Shown piece after piece: positions 7,891 to 17,390 of a stretch of DNA of 64,000 nucleotides. Origin of the DNA: Roseiarcus sp963809245 (GTDB lineage: Bacteria; Pseudomonadota; Alphaproteobacteria; Rhizobiales; Beijerinckiaceae); contig CAWEIU010000003.1 of NCBI GenBank assembly GCA_963809245.1, forward strand, positions 186,001 to 250,000, given 5' to 3'. Under the pieces are notes generated by a model, which saw only the letters and a list, made by a program, of their open reading frames with translations, was not told where the DNA came from and made no database searches. How positions within the stretch are numbered: position 1 is the stretch's first letter; each line of letters opens with the position of its first letter. Made by a program: the position numbers and the translations under genes.

Positions 7891-8748
7891 ATGAAGCTTG
7901 TTCGTTACGGGAAGCCGGGCAACGAGAAGCCGGGCCTTGTCGACGCCGCCGGCAAGCTTCGCGATCTCAGTGAAATCATCGAAGACATCGACGGCGAAAC
8001 CCTCTCGCCGCGCGTCCTGGCGCGCCTCGCCAAGATCAAGCCCGACGCGCTGCCCGCGGTGCGCGGCAAGCCGCGTCTCGGCCCCTGCGTCGGCAAGGTC
8101 GGCAACTTCGTTGCGGTGGGCCTCAATTACGCCGACCACGCCGCCGAATCGAACATGCCGATCCCCAAGGAGCCGGTTCTCTTCAACAAGGCGCCGTCCT
8201 GCATCGTCGGCCCCAACGACGACGTGATGATCCCTCGAGGGTCGGAGAAGACCGACTGGGAGGTCGAGCTCGGGATCGTCATCGGCACGCGCGCGAGCTA
8301 CGTCGAGGAGCGTGACGCCTTCGATTACGTCGCTGGCTACTGCGTCATCAACGACGTCTCCGAGCGCTCCTATCAGCTCGAGCGCGGCGGCGGCCAGTGG
8401 GCCAAGGGCAAGGGCTGCGCAACCTTCGGTCCGCTCGGTCCCTGGCTCGTCACCGCCGACGAGATTCCCGATCCGCAGAAGCTCGGCATGTGGCTCGACG
8501 TCAACGGAGAGCGCATGCAGAACGGTTCGACCTCGACGATGATCTTCGGGGTTGCGACCCTCGTGTCGCAGATCTCGCAGTTCATGATCCTCGAACCCGG
8601 CGACGTGATCACGACCGGCACCCCGCCCGGCGTCGGTTCGGGCCAAAAGCCGCCGCGCTTCCTGAAGGCTGGCGACACGATCTCGCTCGGCATCGAGGGC
8701 CTCGGCCAGCAGGCGCAGCGCGTCGTCGCCTGGAGTCGCTCGGAGTGA
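7891..8748 (+). CDS. Fumarylacetoacetate hydrolase family protein
   Basis: A 285-residue enzyme of the FAH superfamily, which hydrolyses or isomerises C-C bonds in acylpyruvate-like compounds using a divalent metal. Visible motifs are VGLNYADHAAE (catalytic His), PSCIVGPND, the metal-binding Glu pair in DWEVELGIVIG, and the PGDVITTGTPPGVG end. This resembles ureidoglycolate-lyase-like or 5-carboxymethyl-2-oxo-hex-3-ene-dioate-like members; the exact substrate is not readable. The ATG follows GAGAGGGAAAA; an upstream extension contains no family sequence. Its TGA overlaps the GTG of a small membrane protein. Confidence 0.88.
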   Translation: MKLVRYGKPGNEKPGLVDAAGKLRDLSEIIEDIDGETLSPRVLARLAKIKPDALPAVRGKPRLGPCVGKVGNFVAVGLNYADHAAESNMPIPKEPVLFNKAPSCIVGPNDDVMIPRGSEKTDWEVELGIVIGTRASYVEERDAFDYVAGYCVINDVSERSYQLERGGGQWAKGKGCATFGPLGPWLVTADEIPDPQKLGMWLDVNGERMQNGSTSTMIFGVATLVSQISQFMILEPGDVITTGTPPGVGSGQKPPRFLKAGDTISLGIEGLGQQAQRVVAWSRSE

Positions 8749-9098
8749 GGCTTCACGCCGAAATCGACGGCGGCGCCGTGCTGAGGACGCTCAAGTCGGC
8801 GACGGGCGCGGCGCTCGCCGCGCTCTACGCCGCCGCCTTCGTCGCCGCCTATGTCGATTATCTCGGCAAGGCGGGCCAGTGGTTCGCGGACGTCTGGCTG
8901 GCCCTGATCGCCCTGCCCTTCACGACAACTATGCGCGCGCTCGCCGGCGGATCGTTCGACTTCTCAGGCGACGCGACGGCGCGCGTCGTCGCAGGGGCGG
9001 CATTTTGCTGCGCCCTCGCCTACGCCGCCGGAGCGCTGATCGAAGCCGTCGTCCGCGCGCTGCTCCGCCTTGCCACGTCGCGTTGGCGGAAGGCGTAG
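8745..9098 (+). CDS. Small hypothetical membrane protein
   Basis: A 117-residue protein of unknown function with three hydrophobic segments (ALAALYAAAFVAAYV, WLALIALPFTTT, VVAGAAFCCALAYAAGALI) and a basic C-terminus. The proposed GTG overlaps the preceding stop (GTGA), suggesting translational coupling; a second GTG 33 nt downstream is an alternative. No family is recognised. It is convergent with fba, with only 6 bp between the stops. Confidence 0.6.
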   Translation: MRLHAEIDGGAVLRTLKSATGAALAALYAAAFVAAYVDYLGKAGQWFADVWLALIALPFTTTMRALAGGSFDFSGDATARVVAGAAFCCALAYAAGALIEAVVRALLRLATSRWRKA

Positions 9099-9104
9099 AG
9101 CCAA

Positions 9105-10172
9105 TCAGCCGAACTTCGGATCGAGCTCGCCGCTCGCGTAGCGCTTGGCCATTTCGGGCAGGGACAGAACGCGCTTGATCTTCGAGGCCATGCCGGCCGC
9201 GCCGAACTGCTCGAAGCGCTCCTTGCAGACCTTCATCATCGCCTCGCGCGCCGGGGTCAGATATTTGCGCGGGTCGAATTCGCCCTTGTGCTCGGTCAAG
9301 ACGCGCCGGATTTGGCCGGTGATCGCCATTCTCAGATCGGTGTCGATGTTGATCTTGCGCACGCCGTGCTTGATGCCGCGCTGGATTTCCTCGACCGGCA
9401 CGCCGTAGGTCTGCGGCATCTCGCCGCCGAACATGTTGATGATGTCCTGCAGCGCCTGCGGCACCGAGGACGAGCCGTGCATCACGAGGTGCGTCGCCGG
9501 CAGCTTGGCGTGGATCTCTTCGATCACGTGCATGGCGAGAATGTCGCCGGTCGGCTTGCGCGAAAACTTGTAGGCGCCGTGCGAGGTGCCCATCGCGACG
9601 GCGAGCGCGTCGACCTTCGTCTCGCGCACGAACTTGACCGCCTCGTCCGGATTGGTGAGCAACTGGTCGTGACTGAGTTCGCCTTCGGCGCCGTGTCCGT
9701 CCTCCTTGTCGCCCTTGCCCGTCTCCAGCGAGCCGAGCACGCCAAGTTCGCCCTCGACCGAAACGCCGCCCAGATGCGCCATATCGGCCACCGTCTTGGT
9801 GACGCCGACGTTGTAGGCCCAATCCCCCGGCGTCTTGCCATCGGGTTTCAGCGAACCGTCCATCATGACGGAGGTGAAATTGGCCTGCATCGCGGTCACG
9901 CAGGTCCCCGGGCCATTGCCGTGATCGAGATGCACGCAGATCGGGATCGCCGGATGCATCTCCGTGAGGGCGTCCATCATATGGCGCAGCATGACGTCAT
10001 TGGCGTAGGCGCGCGCGCCGCGCGAGGCCTGGATGATAACGGGCGCGTCGAGTGCGCTCGCCGCCTCGCCAATCGCCAGCGCCTGCTCCATGTTGTTGAT
10101 GTTGAAAGCGGGCAATCCGTAACCATGCTCCGCGGCATGGTCGAGCAGTTGGCGAAGTGTGATGCGAGCCAT
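9105..10172 (-). CDS. fba: Class II fructose-bisphosphate aldolase (CbbA/FbaA type)
   Basis: Zinc-dependent aldolase that joins or splits fructose 1,6-bisphosphate (and, in Calvin-cycle versions, sedoheptulose bisphosphate). The 355 residues contain VHLDHGNG with the catalytic Asp and zinc His, VEGELGVLGSLE, the MGTSHGAYKF loop, LVMHGSSSVPQ with a further zinc His, and KINIDTDLRMA. It is the downstream end of a minus-strand gap-pgk-fba array; 22 bp separate it from pgk, so they are likely one operon. Confidence 0.95.
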   Translation of the reverse strand: MARITLRQLLDHAAEHGYGLPAFNINNMEQALAIGEAASALDAPVIIQASRGARAYANDVMLRHMMDALTEMHPAIPICVHLDHGNGPGTCVTAMQANFTSVMMDGSLKPDGKTPGDWAYNVGVTKTVADMAHLGGVSVEGELGVLGSLETGKGDKEDGHGAEGELSHDQLLTNPDEAVKFVRETKVDALAVAMGTSHGAYKFSRKPTGDILAMHVIEEIHAKLPATHLVMHGSSSVPQALQDIINMFGGEMPQTYGVPVEEIQRGIKHGVRKINIDTDLRMAITGQIRRVLTEHKGEFDPRKYLTPAREAMMKVCKERFEQFGAAGMASKIKRVLSLPEMAKRYASGELDPKFG

Positions 10173-10194
10173 TCTTCGTGCCCCCCTTGGTGGA

Positions 10195-11394
10195 TTATTT
10201 CGCGCGCAGCGCCTCGACCCCCGGCAAGGCTTTGCCCTCCATCCATTCGAGGAAGGCGCCGCCCGCGGTCGAAACGTAAGTGAGGTCGTCTGCGACTCCG
10301 GCCGCGTTCAGCGCGGATACCGTGTCGCCGCCGCCGGCGACGGACTTGAGCTTGCCGTCCTTGGTGAGGGCGGCCGCGGTCTTGGCGATCTGCATCGTCG
10401 CGGCGTCGAACGGCGGCGTCTCGAAGGCGCCGAACGGCCCGTTCCAAACCAGGGTTTTCGCGCGCCCAAGCGCCTCCTCGACGGCCGCAATCGACGTCGG
10501 ACCGATGTCGAGGATCATCTCGTCCTCGGCGACATGATCGACGTCGACGAAGCGCGAAGCGGCGTGCGGCTTGAATTCCTTGGCGACCGTCGCATCGACC
10601 GGCAGCAGGATCTGGCAGTTGGCGGCGCGCGCCGCATCGAGGATCGAACGGGCGGTGTCGGCGAGGTCCTTCTCGCAGAGCGACTTGCCGACGGCCTTGC
10701 CCTGCGCGGCGAGGAAGGTGTTGGCCATGCCGCCGCCAATGATGAGGACGTCGACCTTCTTGACGAGATTGCCGAGCAGATCGAGCTTGGACGACACCTT
10801 GGCGCCGCCGACGATGGCGGCGAGCGGACGAGCGGGCGAGCCGAGCGCGAGGGTCAGCGCGTCGAGCTCGGCCTGCATCGCGCGGCCCGCATAGGCGGGC
10901 AGCTTGTGCGCGACGCCTTCGGTCGAGGCGTGCGCGCGGTGGGCGGCCGAGAAGGCGTCGTTGACATAGACGTCGCCGAGCTTGGCGAGTTCGGCGACGA
11001 AGGCCGGATCGTTCTTCTCTTCGCCCTTGTGGAAGCGGGTGTTCTCGAGCAGCAGAACGTCGCCGTCCTTGAGCGCCGCGATCGCATTGGCCGCCGGCTC
11101 GCCGATGCAGTCGGCCGCGAAGGCGACCGGGCGCCCGAGGCGCTCGGCGACCGCCGCCGCGACGGGACGCAGCGAATTGGCTTCGTCCGGTCCCCCTTTG
11201 GGGCGGCCGAAATGGGCGAGCAGGATCACCTTGCCGCCTTTGTCGGCGATCTCGCGGATTGTCGGCAGCACGCGGTCGATGCGGGTCGCGTCGCTCACCT
11301 TGCCGTTTTCCATCGGCACGTTGAGATCGACACGCAACAGGACGCGCTGCCCCTTGAGATTGGCGGAATCGAGCGTGCGAAAGCTATGGGTCAT
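10195..11394 (-). CDS. pgk: Phosphoglycerate kinase
   Basis: Transfers phosphate between 1,3-bisphosphoglycerate and ADP in glycolysis or gluconeogenesis. The 399 residues begin with RVLLRVDLNVPM and include LLAHFGRPKG, the LLENTRFHKGEEKN motif, VVGGAKVSSK-type IVGGAKVSSKLDLLGNLV, the nucleotide site LVWNGPFGAFE and the terminal VAGGGDTVSALNAAG loop. I start at MTHSFRTLD; the open frame extends 60 codons upstream without family similarity. A 259-bp gap with a terminator-like hairpin separates it from gap. Confidence 0.96.
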   Translation of the reverse strand: MTHSFRTLDSANLKGQRVLLRVDLNVPMENGKVSDATRIDRVLPTIREIADKGGKVILLAHFGRPKGGPDEANSLRPVAAAVAERLGRPVAFAADCIGEPAANAIAALKDGDVLLLENTRFHKGEEKNDPAFVAELAKLGDVYVNDAFSAAHRAHASTEGVAHKLPAYAGRAMQAELDALTLALGSPARPLAAIVGGAKVSSKLDLLGNLVKKVDVLIIGGGMANTFLAAQGKAVGKSLCEKDLADTARSILDAARAANCQILLPVDATVAKEFKPHAASRFVDVDHVAEDEMILDIGPTSIAAVEEALGRAKTLVWNGPFGAFETPPFDAATMQIAKTAAALTKDGKLKSVAGGGDTVSALNAAGVADDLTYVSTAGGAFLEWMEGKALPGVEALRAK

Positions 11395-11595
11395 GGGTGA
11401 GACGCCTTGACGTGAGCGAATACGATGCCAGCTTGCGCCCCCGGTCGCGATGAGCGCGACAGCCGGTATCGCCTGTTCGGCGAGATCGAGACTTTGCCTG
11501 TCCTCTCGGCAAAGTTCAATTCGCCAGCGTTTGCGCAGTCGACGGTTTTGCCCAGATCCTTGCGATTCCGGCAACCGTCGGCGCTAGTCTATGCG

Positions 11596-11642
11596 AAAAT
11601 AAGGGGAGCGCTCGCGTGATCGACGCGAACGCTCGCCCTTTT
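11596..11642 (-). terminator. Terminator-like hairpin after gap
   Basis: On the minus strand, a long imperfect stem formed by AAGGGCGAGCG and CGCTCCCCTT with further pairing of TCGCGT/ACGCGA is followed by ATTTT. It starts about 10 bp past the gap stop and could end or attenuate the gap transcript before pgk. Confidence 0.5.
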
Positions 11643-11653
11643 GCGTGGAACCT

Positions 11654-12660
11654 TCAGATCAGCTTGCCCAGCGCCACGGCCGTGTCGGCCATGCGGTTGG
11701 AGAAGCCCCATTCGTTGTCGTACCAGGAGAGGACGCGCACAAACGTGCCGTCGATCACCTTGGTCTGGTCGAGGTGGAAGACGAGGAGTGGCTGTCGTGA
11801 TTGAAGTCCGTGGAGACGTTGGGCTGGTCGGTGACGCCGAGGATGCCCTTGAGCGCGCCGCGTGACGCAGCCATGATCGCCTCGTTGACCTCCTCCTTCG
11901 AAGTGGCCCGCTTGGCGACGAATTTGAAATCGACGACCGAGACGTTCGGCGTCGGCACGCGGATCGACGAGCCGTCGAGCTTGCCCTTCAGCTCGGGCAG
12001 AACGAGGCCGACCGCCTTGGCGGCGCCGGTCGTCGTCGGGATCATCGACAGCGCCGCGGCGCGCGCGCGGTAGAGATCCTTGTGCAGCGTGTCGAGCGTC
12101 GGCTGGTCGCCCGTGTAGGAATGGATCGTCGTCATGAAGCCGCGCTCGATGCCGATAGCGTCGTTGAGAACCTTGGCGACCGGCGCGAGGCAGTTGGTCG
12201 TGCACGACGCGTTGGAAATGACGAGATGGTCCTTCGTCAGCTTGTCGTGATTGACGCCATAGACGACGGTGAGATCAGCGCCCTCTGCGGGCGCCGAGAC
12301 GATGACGCGCTTGGCGCCGGCGCTGAGATGCGCCGCAGCCTTTTCGCGCGCGGTGAAGATGCCGGTGCATTCGAGCGCGATGTCGACGCCGAGATCCTTG
12401 TGGGGGAGCTGAGCCGGATCCCTGACCGCGGTCACCTTGATCGCGCCGCCGCCGACGTTGATCGTGTCGCCGGACACGGCGACCTCGTGCGGGAAGCGCC
12501 CATGGACGCTGTCGAAGCGCAACAGGTGGGCGTTGGTCTCCACCGGGCCGAGATCGTTGATCGCGACAACCTGAATGTCGCGTCGCCCCGACTCGACGAT
12601 GGCGCGCAGAACATTGCGTCCGATGCGCCCGAAGCCGTTGATCGCAACCTTAATCGCCAT
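11654..12660 (-). CDS. gap: Glyceraldehyde-3-phosphate dehydrogenase, frameshifted near the 3' end
   Basis: Oxidises glyceraldehyde 3-phosphate to 1,3-bisphosphoglycerate. The reading frame starts MAIKVAINGFGRIGRNVLR and has the catalytic Cys153 in SNASCTTNC, the HSYTGDQPTLD region and TTGAAKAVGLVLPELKG. After HDSHSS (codon about 292) the frame breaks: one base is missing between 11782 and 11785 (minus strand reads CACTCCTCGTC). In the next frame the expected ending resumes as VFHLDQTKVIDGTFVRV, then SWYDNEWGFSNRM to a stop. With one added base the gene would be exactly 335 codons, the normal family length. As written, the product is cut in the catalytic domain and ends DSHSSSSTSTRPR. Confidence 0.93.
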
Positions 12661-12756
12661 CGTCTGTTCCTCCAATGAAATGTCCTCGCCGCACGGCGCA
12701 CGCTCCAAATTGCGCGCGTTTTCCCGGATCTCCGGCCCAATGTCTAGAGCGCGCCG

Positions 12757-12830
12757 CCGTCACCCCCGCGAGGCCGGGGTCCGGACAGCCGCCGCGGCCT
12801 CTCCTATGAAGCGCCGGCCAGAAGTCCCGG
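12757..12830. repeat. Intergenic GC-rich palindromic repeat
   Basis: GTCACCCCCGCGAGGCCGGGGTCC, then GGAACCCGCCTTCGCGGGCATG about 50 bp on, form two imperfect hairpins between gap and tkt (sequence is described here in parts around 12759-12783 and 12828-12850). The core CACCCCCGCG...CGGGGT resembles hairpins at 28575-28604 and 45054-45086 and is probably a dispersed palindrome family. Confidence 0.4.
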
Positions 12831-12865
12831 AACCCGCCTTCGCGGGCATGCGCCGGCCGATCGGC

Positions 12866-14851
12866 TCAGCCAAGCCGCGCGAGCGCGGCCTCGGCCACCT
12901 TCTCCGCCGTGATGCCGAAGTGCTCGTAGAGCTGCTTATAGGGGCCGCTGCCGCCGAAGCCGGTCATGCCGATGAACGGGCCGTCGCCGATCAGGGCGTC
13001 CCAGCCCTGCCGCACCGCCGCCTCGACGCCGACCCGCACCCGGGCGTCGCCGATGACCTGGCGCTGATAGCTCTCGCTCTGTTGGAAAAACCGCTCGAAG
13101 CTCGGCACGGAGACGACCCGCGCCGGCACCCCCTTCGCGGCGAGAAGCGCCTGGGCGGCGACGGCGAGCGAGACTTCCGAGCCGGAAGCGAAGATCGACA
13201 CTTTGGCCTTCTCCGCCGCGGGAGAAATCTCGTACGCGCCCAGCGCGCACAGATTTTCCTGGACATGCGTGCGCCGCAGCGCCGGCAGGTTCTGGCGCGT
13301 CAGCACGATGATCGAAGGCGTGCGGCGCGAAGTGAGGGCGACCTGCCAGCACTCCACCGTCTCCACCGAATCGGCGGGCCGCAGAACTTGCATATTGGGG
13401 ATCGCGCGCAGCGCCGCGAGCTGCTCGACCGGCTGATGGGTCGGACCGTCCTCGCCGAGGCCGATCGAATCATGGGTGAACACGTGGGCGACCCGGATGC
13501 CCATCAGCGCCGCCAGCCGCAGCGACGGCCGGCAATAGTCGGTGAAGGTCAGGAAGCTCGCGCCGGAGGGAATGAAGCCTTCGTGCACCGCCATGCCGTT
13601 GCAGGCCGCAGCCATGCCGTGCTCGCGAATGCCCCAGTGGATGTAGCGCCCCGACATGTCGTCCGGGGTGATCTCGCGCGTCGCCTCGACCTTGGTGTTG
13701 GTCGAGGCGGTGAGATCGGCCGATCCGGTCACGAGCTCGGGCACGACAGGGGCGATCACCTTGAGAGTGGCCTCGCCGGCCTTGCGCGTCGCGATCGCGG
13801 GCGCCTCGTCCGCAAGCTTGCGCTTGTAATCGTCGATGACGGCGTCGAGGCCCTTCGGCAGATCGCCCCGGAGGCGGCGCTCGAATTCGATGCGCGTCTC
13901 CTCGGGCAGCGCCTTGATGGCGCGCCGCCACTTGGCGCGCTGGCGCTTGCCGCGGGCGCCGACCGCCCGCCAGGCGGCGAGAATGTCGTCGGGCACGACG
14001 AAGGGCTCATAGGGCCAGTTGAGCGCCTGCCGCGCGCCGGCGACTTCGCTCGCGCCGAGCGCCTCGCCATGCGCCTTGTTGGTGCCGGCCCGGGTCGGCG
14101 CGCCGAAGCCGATCGTCGTCTTGCAGGCGATCAGGGTCGGCCGGTCCGCTCGCTTGGCGGCGCGGATCGCACGCAGGATCGCGACGGGATCGTGGCCGTC
14201 GATGCGGACGGCGCGCCATCCCGCCGAGCGGAAGCGCATCAACTGGTCCACCGAATCGGACACGGACGTCTTGCCGTCGATCGAAATGCCGTTGTCGTCG
14301 TAGAGAACGATCAGCTTGGCGAGCTTGTAGTGGCCGGCGATCGCGATCGCCTCCTGGCTGACGCCCTCCATCAGGTCGCCGTCGGAGGCGAGCACATAGG
14401 TGTGATGGTCGACGACGTCGCCGAACTGAGCCGCCAGCATCCGCTCGGCCAGCGCCATGCCGACCGCGTTCGAAATGCCTTGACCGAGCGGGCCGGTCGT
14501 CGTTTCGACGCCCAGCGTATGACGGTATTCGGGATGGCCCGGCGTCTTCGAGCCAGTCTGGCGGAACGCCTGCAGATCGGCGATCGTCAGCCCCTTGTCG
14601 CCGCCGACCCCCGTGAGAAAGAGCAGCGAATAGAGCAGCATGGAGCCGTGGCCGGCCGACAGCACGAAGCGGTCGCGGTCCGGCCAATGCGGGTCCGCCG
14701 CGTCGAATTTCAGCACATCGCGGAACAGAACCGTCGCGATGTCCGCCGCGCCCATCGGCAGGCCGGGATGGCCGCTATTCGCCTTTTCGACGGCGTCGAC
14801 CGAGAGGAAACGGATAGCGTTCGCCATCGAGTCATGAGGGACCTCAGCCAT
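12866..14851 (-). CDS. tkt: Transketolase
   Basis: Thiamine diphosphate enzyme that moves two-carbon units between sugar phosphates in the pentose phosphate or Calvin pathway. The 661 residues start MAEVPHDSMANAIRFLS and carry EKANSGHPGLPMG (His), the SAGHGSMLLYSLLF region, GPLGQGISNAVGMALAE, the TPP/Mg motif GDGDLMEG-type SDGDLMEGVSQEA with YDDNGISIDG, and the pyrimidine domain with FTHDSIGLGEDGPTHQPVE. GGAGAGCGAAGA precedes the ATG. Divergent from the DUF4164/zapA pair, and upstream of gap on the same strand. Confidence 0.96.
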   Translation of the reverse strand: MAEVPHDSMANAIRFLSVDAVEKANSGHPGLPMGAADIATVLFRDVLKFDAADPHWPDRDRFVLSAGHGSMLLYSLLFLTGVGGDKGLTIADLQAFRQTGSKTPGHPEYRHTLGVETTTGPLGQGISNAVGMALAERMLAAQFGDVVDHHTYVLASDGDLMEGVSQEAIAIAGHYKLAKLIVLYDDNGISIDGKTSVSDSVDQLMRFRSAGWRAVRIDGHDPVAILRAIRAAKRADRPTLIACKTTIGFGAPTRAGTNKAHGEALGASEVAGARQALNWPYEPFVVPDDILAAWRAVGARGKRQRAKWRRAIKALPEETRIEFERRLRGDLPKGLDAVIDDYKRKLADEAPAIATRKAGEATLKVIAPVVPELVTGSADLTASTNTKVEATREITPDDMSGRYIHWGIREHGMAAACNGMAVHEGFIPSGASFLTFTDYCRPSLRLAALMGIRVAHVFTHDSIGLGEDGPTHQPVEQLAALRAIPNMQVLRPADSVETVECWQVALTSRRTPSIIVLTRQNLPALRRTHVQENLCALGAYEISPAAEKAKVSIFASGSEVSLAVAAQALLAAKGVPARVVSVPSFERFFQQSESYQRQVIGDARVRVGVEAAVRQGWDALIGDGPFIGMTGFGGSGPYKQLYEHFGITAEKVAEAALARLG

Positions 14852-15003
14852 TCTTCGCTCTCCGTTACGCCGCGGCGGCGCAGCGCCGGGCTCGATCGGG
14901 CGCGTTGATAGGCGCCGGGGCAATCTCCTGTCAATCTTGCCCCGGCGCGTTGACGCCAGCTTCAAGCATCGCGTAAACAATGATGGCTAACGGATGGAGT
15001 CCA

Positions 15004-15294
15004 ATGGCCGTCGGTCCCTTCGAGCCTTCGCTGAGACGAATGCGGGCGGCGATCGATCTGCTTGAAGCGGCGGTCGAGCGCCGCGTGAGGCTGGACGCTA
15101 AGCGCGGCGACGCCGACGAAGAGCTCTCATTGATGCAGGACGACCGGTCGCGGCTCGCCGTCGAGCTTGATGGCGCGCTCAATCGCACGCGCACGCTCGA
15201 GGCTGCGAACGCCGAGGCGGCCAAGCGTTTGGCGCAGGCGGGCGACGCGCTCGAAAGCCTGATCGCGCGCGCCGTCGAAACCGACGGCCGATAA
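15004..15294 (+). CDS. DUF4164-type coiled-coil protein
   Basis: A 96-residue helical protein with heptad-like leucine/alanine spacing throughout (LRRMRAAIDLLEAAVERRV to AKRLAQAGDALESLI). It matches the small coiled-coil DUF4164 proteins encoded between tkt and zapA in Hyphomicrobiales. The ATG at 15004 has GGATGGAG ahead of it and is preferred over an ATG 24 nt upstream. Its position 34 bp before zapA suggests a shared transcript and perhaps a role near the divisome, which is inference only. Confidence 0.75.
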   Translation: MAVGPFEPSLRRMRAAIDLLEAAVERRVRLDAKRGDADEELSLMQDDRSRLAVELDGALNRTRTLEAANAEAAKRLAQAGDALESLIARAVETDGR

Positions 15295-15328
15295 AGCGCC
15301 GCGCGCGGCGTGCGGCAAGGAGGCTGCG

Positions 15329-15706
15329 ATGCCACAAGTGAATGTGACGATCGGCGGACGCTCCTATCGTCTGGCCTGCAACGAGGGCGAGGAGCCGCAT
15401 CTCGAGGCGCTCGCGCGCGAGGTCGACACCCGGTTCGACGCGATGCACAAAGCGTTCGGCGAGATCGGCGACCAGCGGCTCATCGTCATGACGGCGCTGA
15501 CCATCGCCGACGAATTCGCCGAAGCGCGCACCAAGATCGCCGCGCTAGAGACCGAGGCGGAGCGCCTGGCCGAGCGCGAACGCCAGACGCGCCACGACGC
15601 CGAAATCCAGGCGGTCGCCGCGGCGCAGGCGATCGGCGAATTGAGCCAGCGCATCGAGCGGCTCGCCGCGGCGATGGGCGAGACCGCTAAGACGCCTTCT
15701 TCTTGA
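15329..15706 (+). CDS. zapA: Cell division protein ZapA
   Basis: ZapA promotes bundling of FtsZ protofilaments at the division site. The 125 residues contain the N-terminal ZapA globular region (VNVTIGGRSYRLACNEGEE, HLEALAREVDTRFD, DQRLIVMTALTIADE) followed by a long coiled coil rich in Glu/Ala/Arg. AAGGAGG precedes the ATG. The last 20 bp overlap the 3' end of the convergent membrane protein gene. Confidence 0.92.
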   Translation: MPQVNVTIGGRSYRLACNEGEEPHLEALAREVDTRFDAMHKAFGEIGDQRLIVMTALTIADEFAEARTKIAALETEAERLAERERQTRHDAEIQAVAAAQAIGELSQRIERLAAAMGETAKTPSS

Positions 15707-17390
15707 GGACCCGATAATATCCAAATGTCGCTGCCGGCTCGTACGTGTTTCTGATGTAGTCGTCGAGAACGAACACGCCGCTGCTGCGAGCGCTCTCGTT
15801 CGGCTCTTCGATGTCATCGAACTCCGTCGTCAGCGCGATGTAACGGACATCGCCGCGAGTGAGTTCCGCGACGATGGTCTGCTGGATCCCTTCGCTCGTC
15901 TGGAGGCCGGCGTCGAAGTTGTACCACTTGGTCGCCGGCGGCCGGTCCGCCAGAAAATAGAAGGCGACGTCGCTGATGAATATCTTGTCGTGCCGCCCGG
16001 TGCCGACGAAAATCGGCTCCCCTTCACCGGTGTTGCGACGAATGAATTCAATCGCGTCCGCCTCTCCGTCCGGAAGCGTGAAGCAGCGCGCGCGCAGCAA
16101 CTCCGGGGACGGAAAACACGATCCCGTCGAAGCGGGGCTCGAGCCTTCGCCGGGGGTAGCGAAAAATTCGCCGCTCAGCGCCGCCCGCGCGGAGGCTTTG
16201 ACGAGGCCGAGGGTCGATTTGGCGGCGAAGGCGGTCGTGACGCAAGTCAACGCCAGCGTCAGCGCCGCCAATCCGCCAACCAAGCCCCTGGCGATCGAGG
16301 CTCCCCGCCCCCTCGACAGGCGCCAGACCACGGCGCCCAGCGCGATGAACGAGGGGACCATCGACAGCATCATGTGCAGGCTGCTGACTCGCACGACGCC
16401 CTTGAAATAGAGCGTCAGCGCGAGGCTCGCCAGCAGCGCCAACTTCCACGCCCACGCGGAAGGCGCAATCCTGCCGGTCGTCCGCGGGCCGAATGCTAGA
16501 AAAGCGACGACGGTCACAATGACGAGCGGGGGCGCGTAAACGACGAAATCGCCAGGCCGCCGCCAGAGGTCGCTCAGCCCGCCGCCGACCAAGGGAAACG
16601 GCAACCCCCGCATCCGCGCGTAGATGTTCGCGGGCGACGTCACGACCTGGAAGACGAGGTCGGGAAGAGCGCCCGCCATGGCGAAGCCGATCGCCATCGG
16701 CGCGCATACGACGGCGACGCCGATCCAGAACGGCCCGAGCAATCGGAGAATTCGCGACCCCCGCCCACCCACGAGGCGATTGGCGCTCCAGCCATAGGCC
16801 GCTAGCACGCCCGACAGGGCGACGCACACAAAGACTCCGACGTCGTACCGGAACACGGCGACCGCCCCGACGCACAGGCCAGTCGCGATCAGAGAACCGG
16901 TCGCCCGGCGCCCCTCGAGCGTGGGAAAGACCGTTTTGACCGCCACCAGCATGAACAGCATCGACCCCCAAATGGGATAGCTCGGCGCGCCCGCGAGCGC
17001 GATCCACAATGCTGAGACAGCCGTCACGATCACCGCGGCGCCTCTGCTCATCAGGTTCAAGGAAACGCTGTAGACGAGGCAGACGACGCCGCTCTTGATC
17101 ACGACGTCGAGCGCGCGCTCGACGACGGCGGACGCGCCGAAGGCTTTGAAGCCCAGCGCGACGATTGCGTATTCGCCAGGGCCATAGTTGGAGTAGAAGT
17201 CCCGATGAGGCCAAGCGCCGTCGAGAACCCGCGACGCGCCGGTCAGGATCATCCCCTCGTCGAAGACGTTAAGCCACCGCGGCATGGCGAGGGCGACCAA
17301 GACCAGCGCCGACAGGAAGAGGAATGCATAGTCGGGCGCGATAGCGCGCGCGCGCTTGCTCGGAATCACGACGGATGCGAGATCGACCAC
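15687..17390 (-). CDS. GT-C-like multi-spanning membrane protein
   Basis: A 567-residue protein with about ten to eleven transmembrane helices and a soluble C-terminal domain. The first periplasmic loop contains FDEGMILTGASRVLDGAWPH, reminiscent of the acidic catalytic loop of polyprenyl-phosphate-sugar glycosyltransferases (GT39/PMT-like), followed by DFYSNYGPGEY. It may therefore transfer a sugar to a lipid or glycan in the periplasm; the acceptor is unknown. I start at the GTG preceded by GGAAGGGGG; an upstream TTG is possible. No O-antigen or capsule genes adjoin it. Confidence 0.65.
   Translation of the reverse strand: MVDLASVVIPSKRARAIAPDYAFLFLSALVLVALAMPRWLNVFDEGMILTGASRVLDGAWPHRDFYSNYGPGEYAIVALGFKAFGASAVVERALDVVIKSGVVCLVYSVSLNLMSRGAAVIVTAVSALWIALAGAPSYPIWGSMLFMLVAVKTVFPTLEGRRATGSLIATGLCVGAVAVFRYDVGVFVCVALSGVLAAYGWSANRLVGGRGSRILRLLGPFWIGVAVVCAPMAIGFAMAGALPDLVFQVVTSPANIYARMRGLPFPLVGGGLSDLWRRPGDFVVYAPPLVIVTVVAFLAFGPRTTGRIAPSAWAWKLALLASLALTLYFKGVVRVSSLHMMLSMVPSFIALGAVVWRLSRGRGASIARGLVGGLAALTLALTCVTTAFAAKSTLGLVKASARAALSGEFFATPGEGSSPASTGSCFPSPELLRARCFTLPDGEADAIEFIRRNTGEGEPIFVGTGRHDKIFISDVAFYFLADRPPATKWYNFDAGLQTSEGIQQTIVAELTRGDVRYIALTTEFDDIEEPNESARSSGVFVLDDYIRNTYEPAATFGYYRVLKKKAS

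Noticed and set aside
12575..14908. A 777-codon plus-strand open frame across gap and tkt
   Set aside because: It is antisense to transketolase, with an Arg/Ala/Asp-rich composition and no recognisable motif; the minus strand carries the full tkt sequence.
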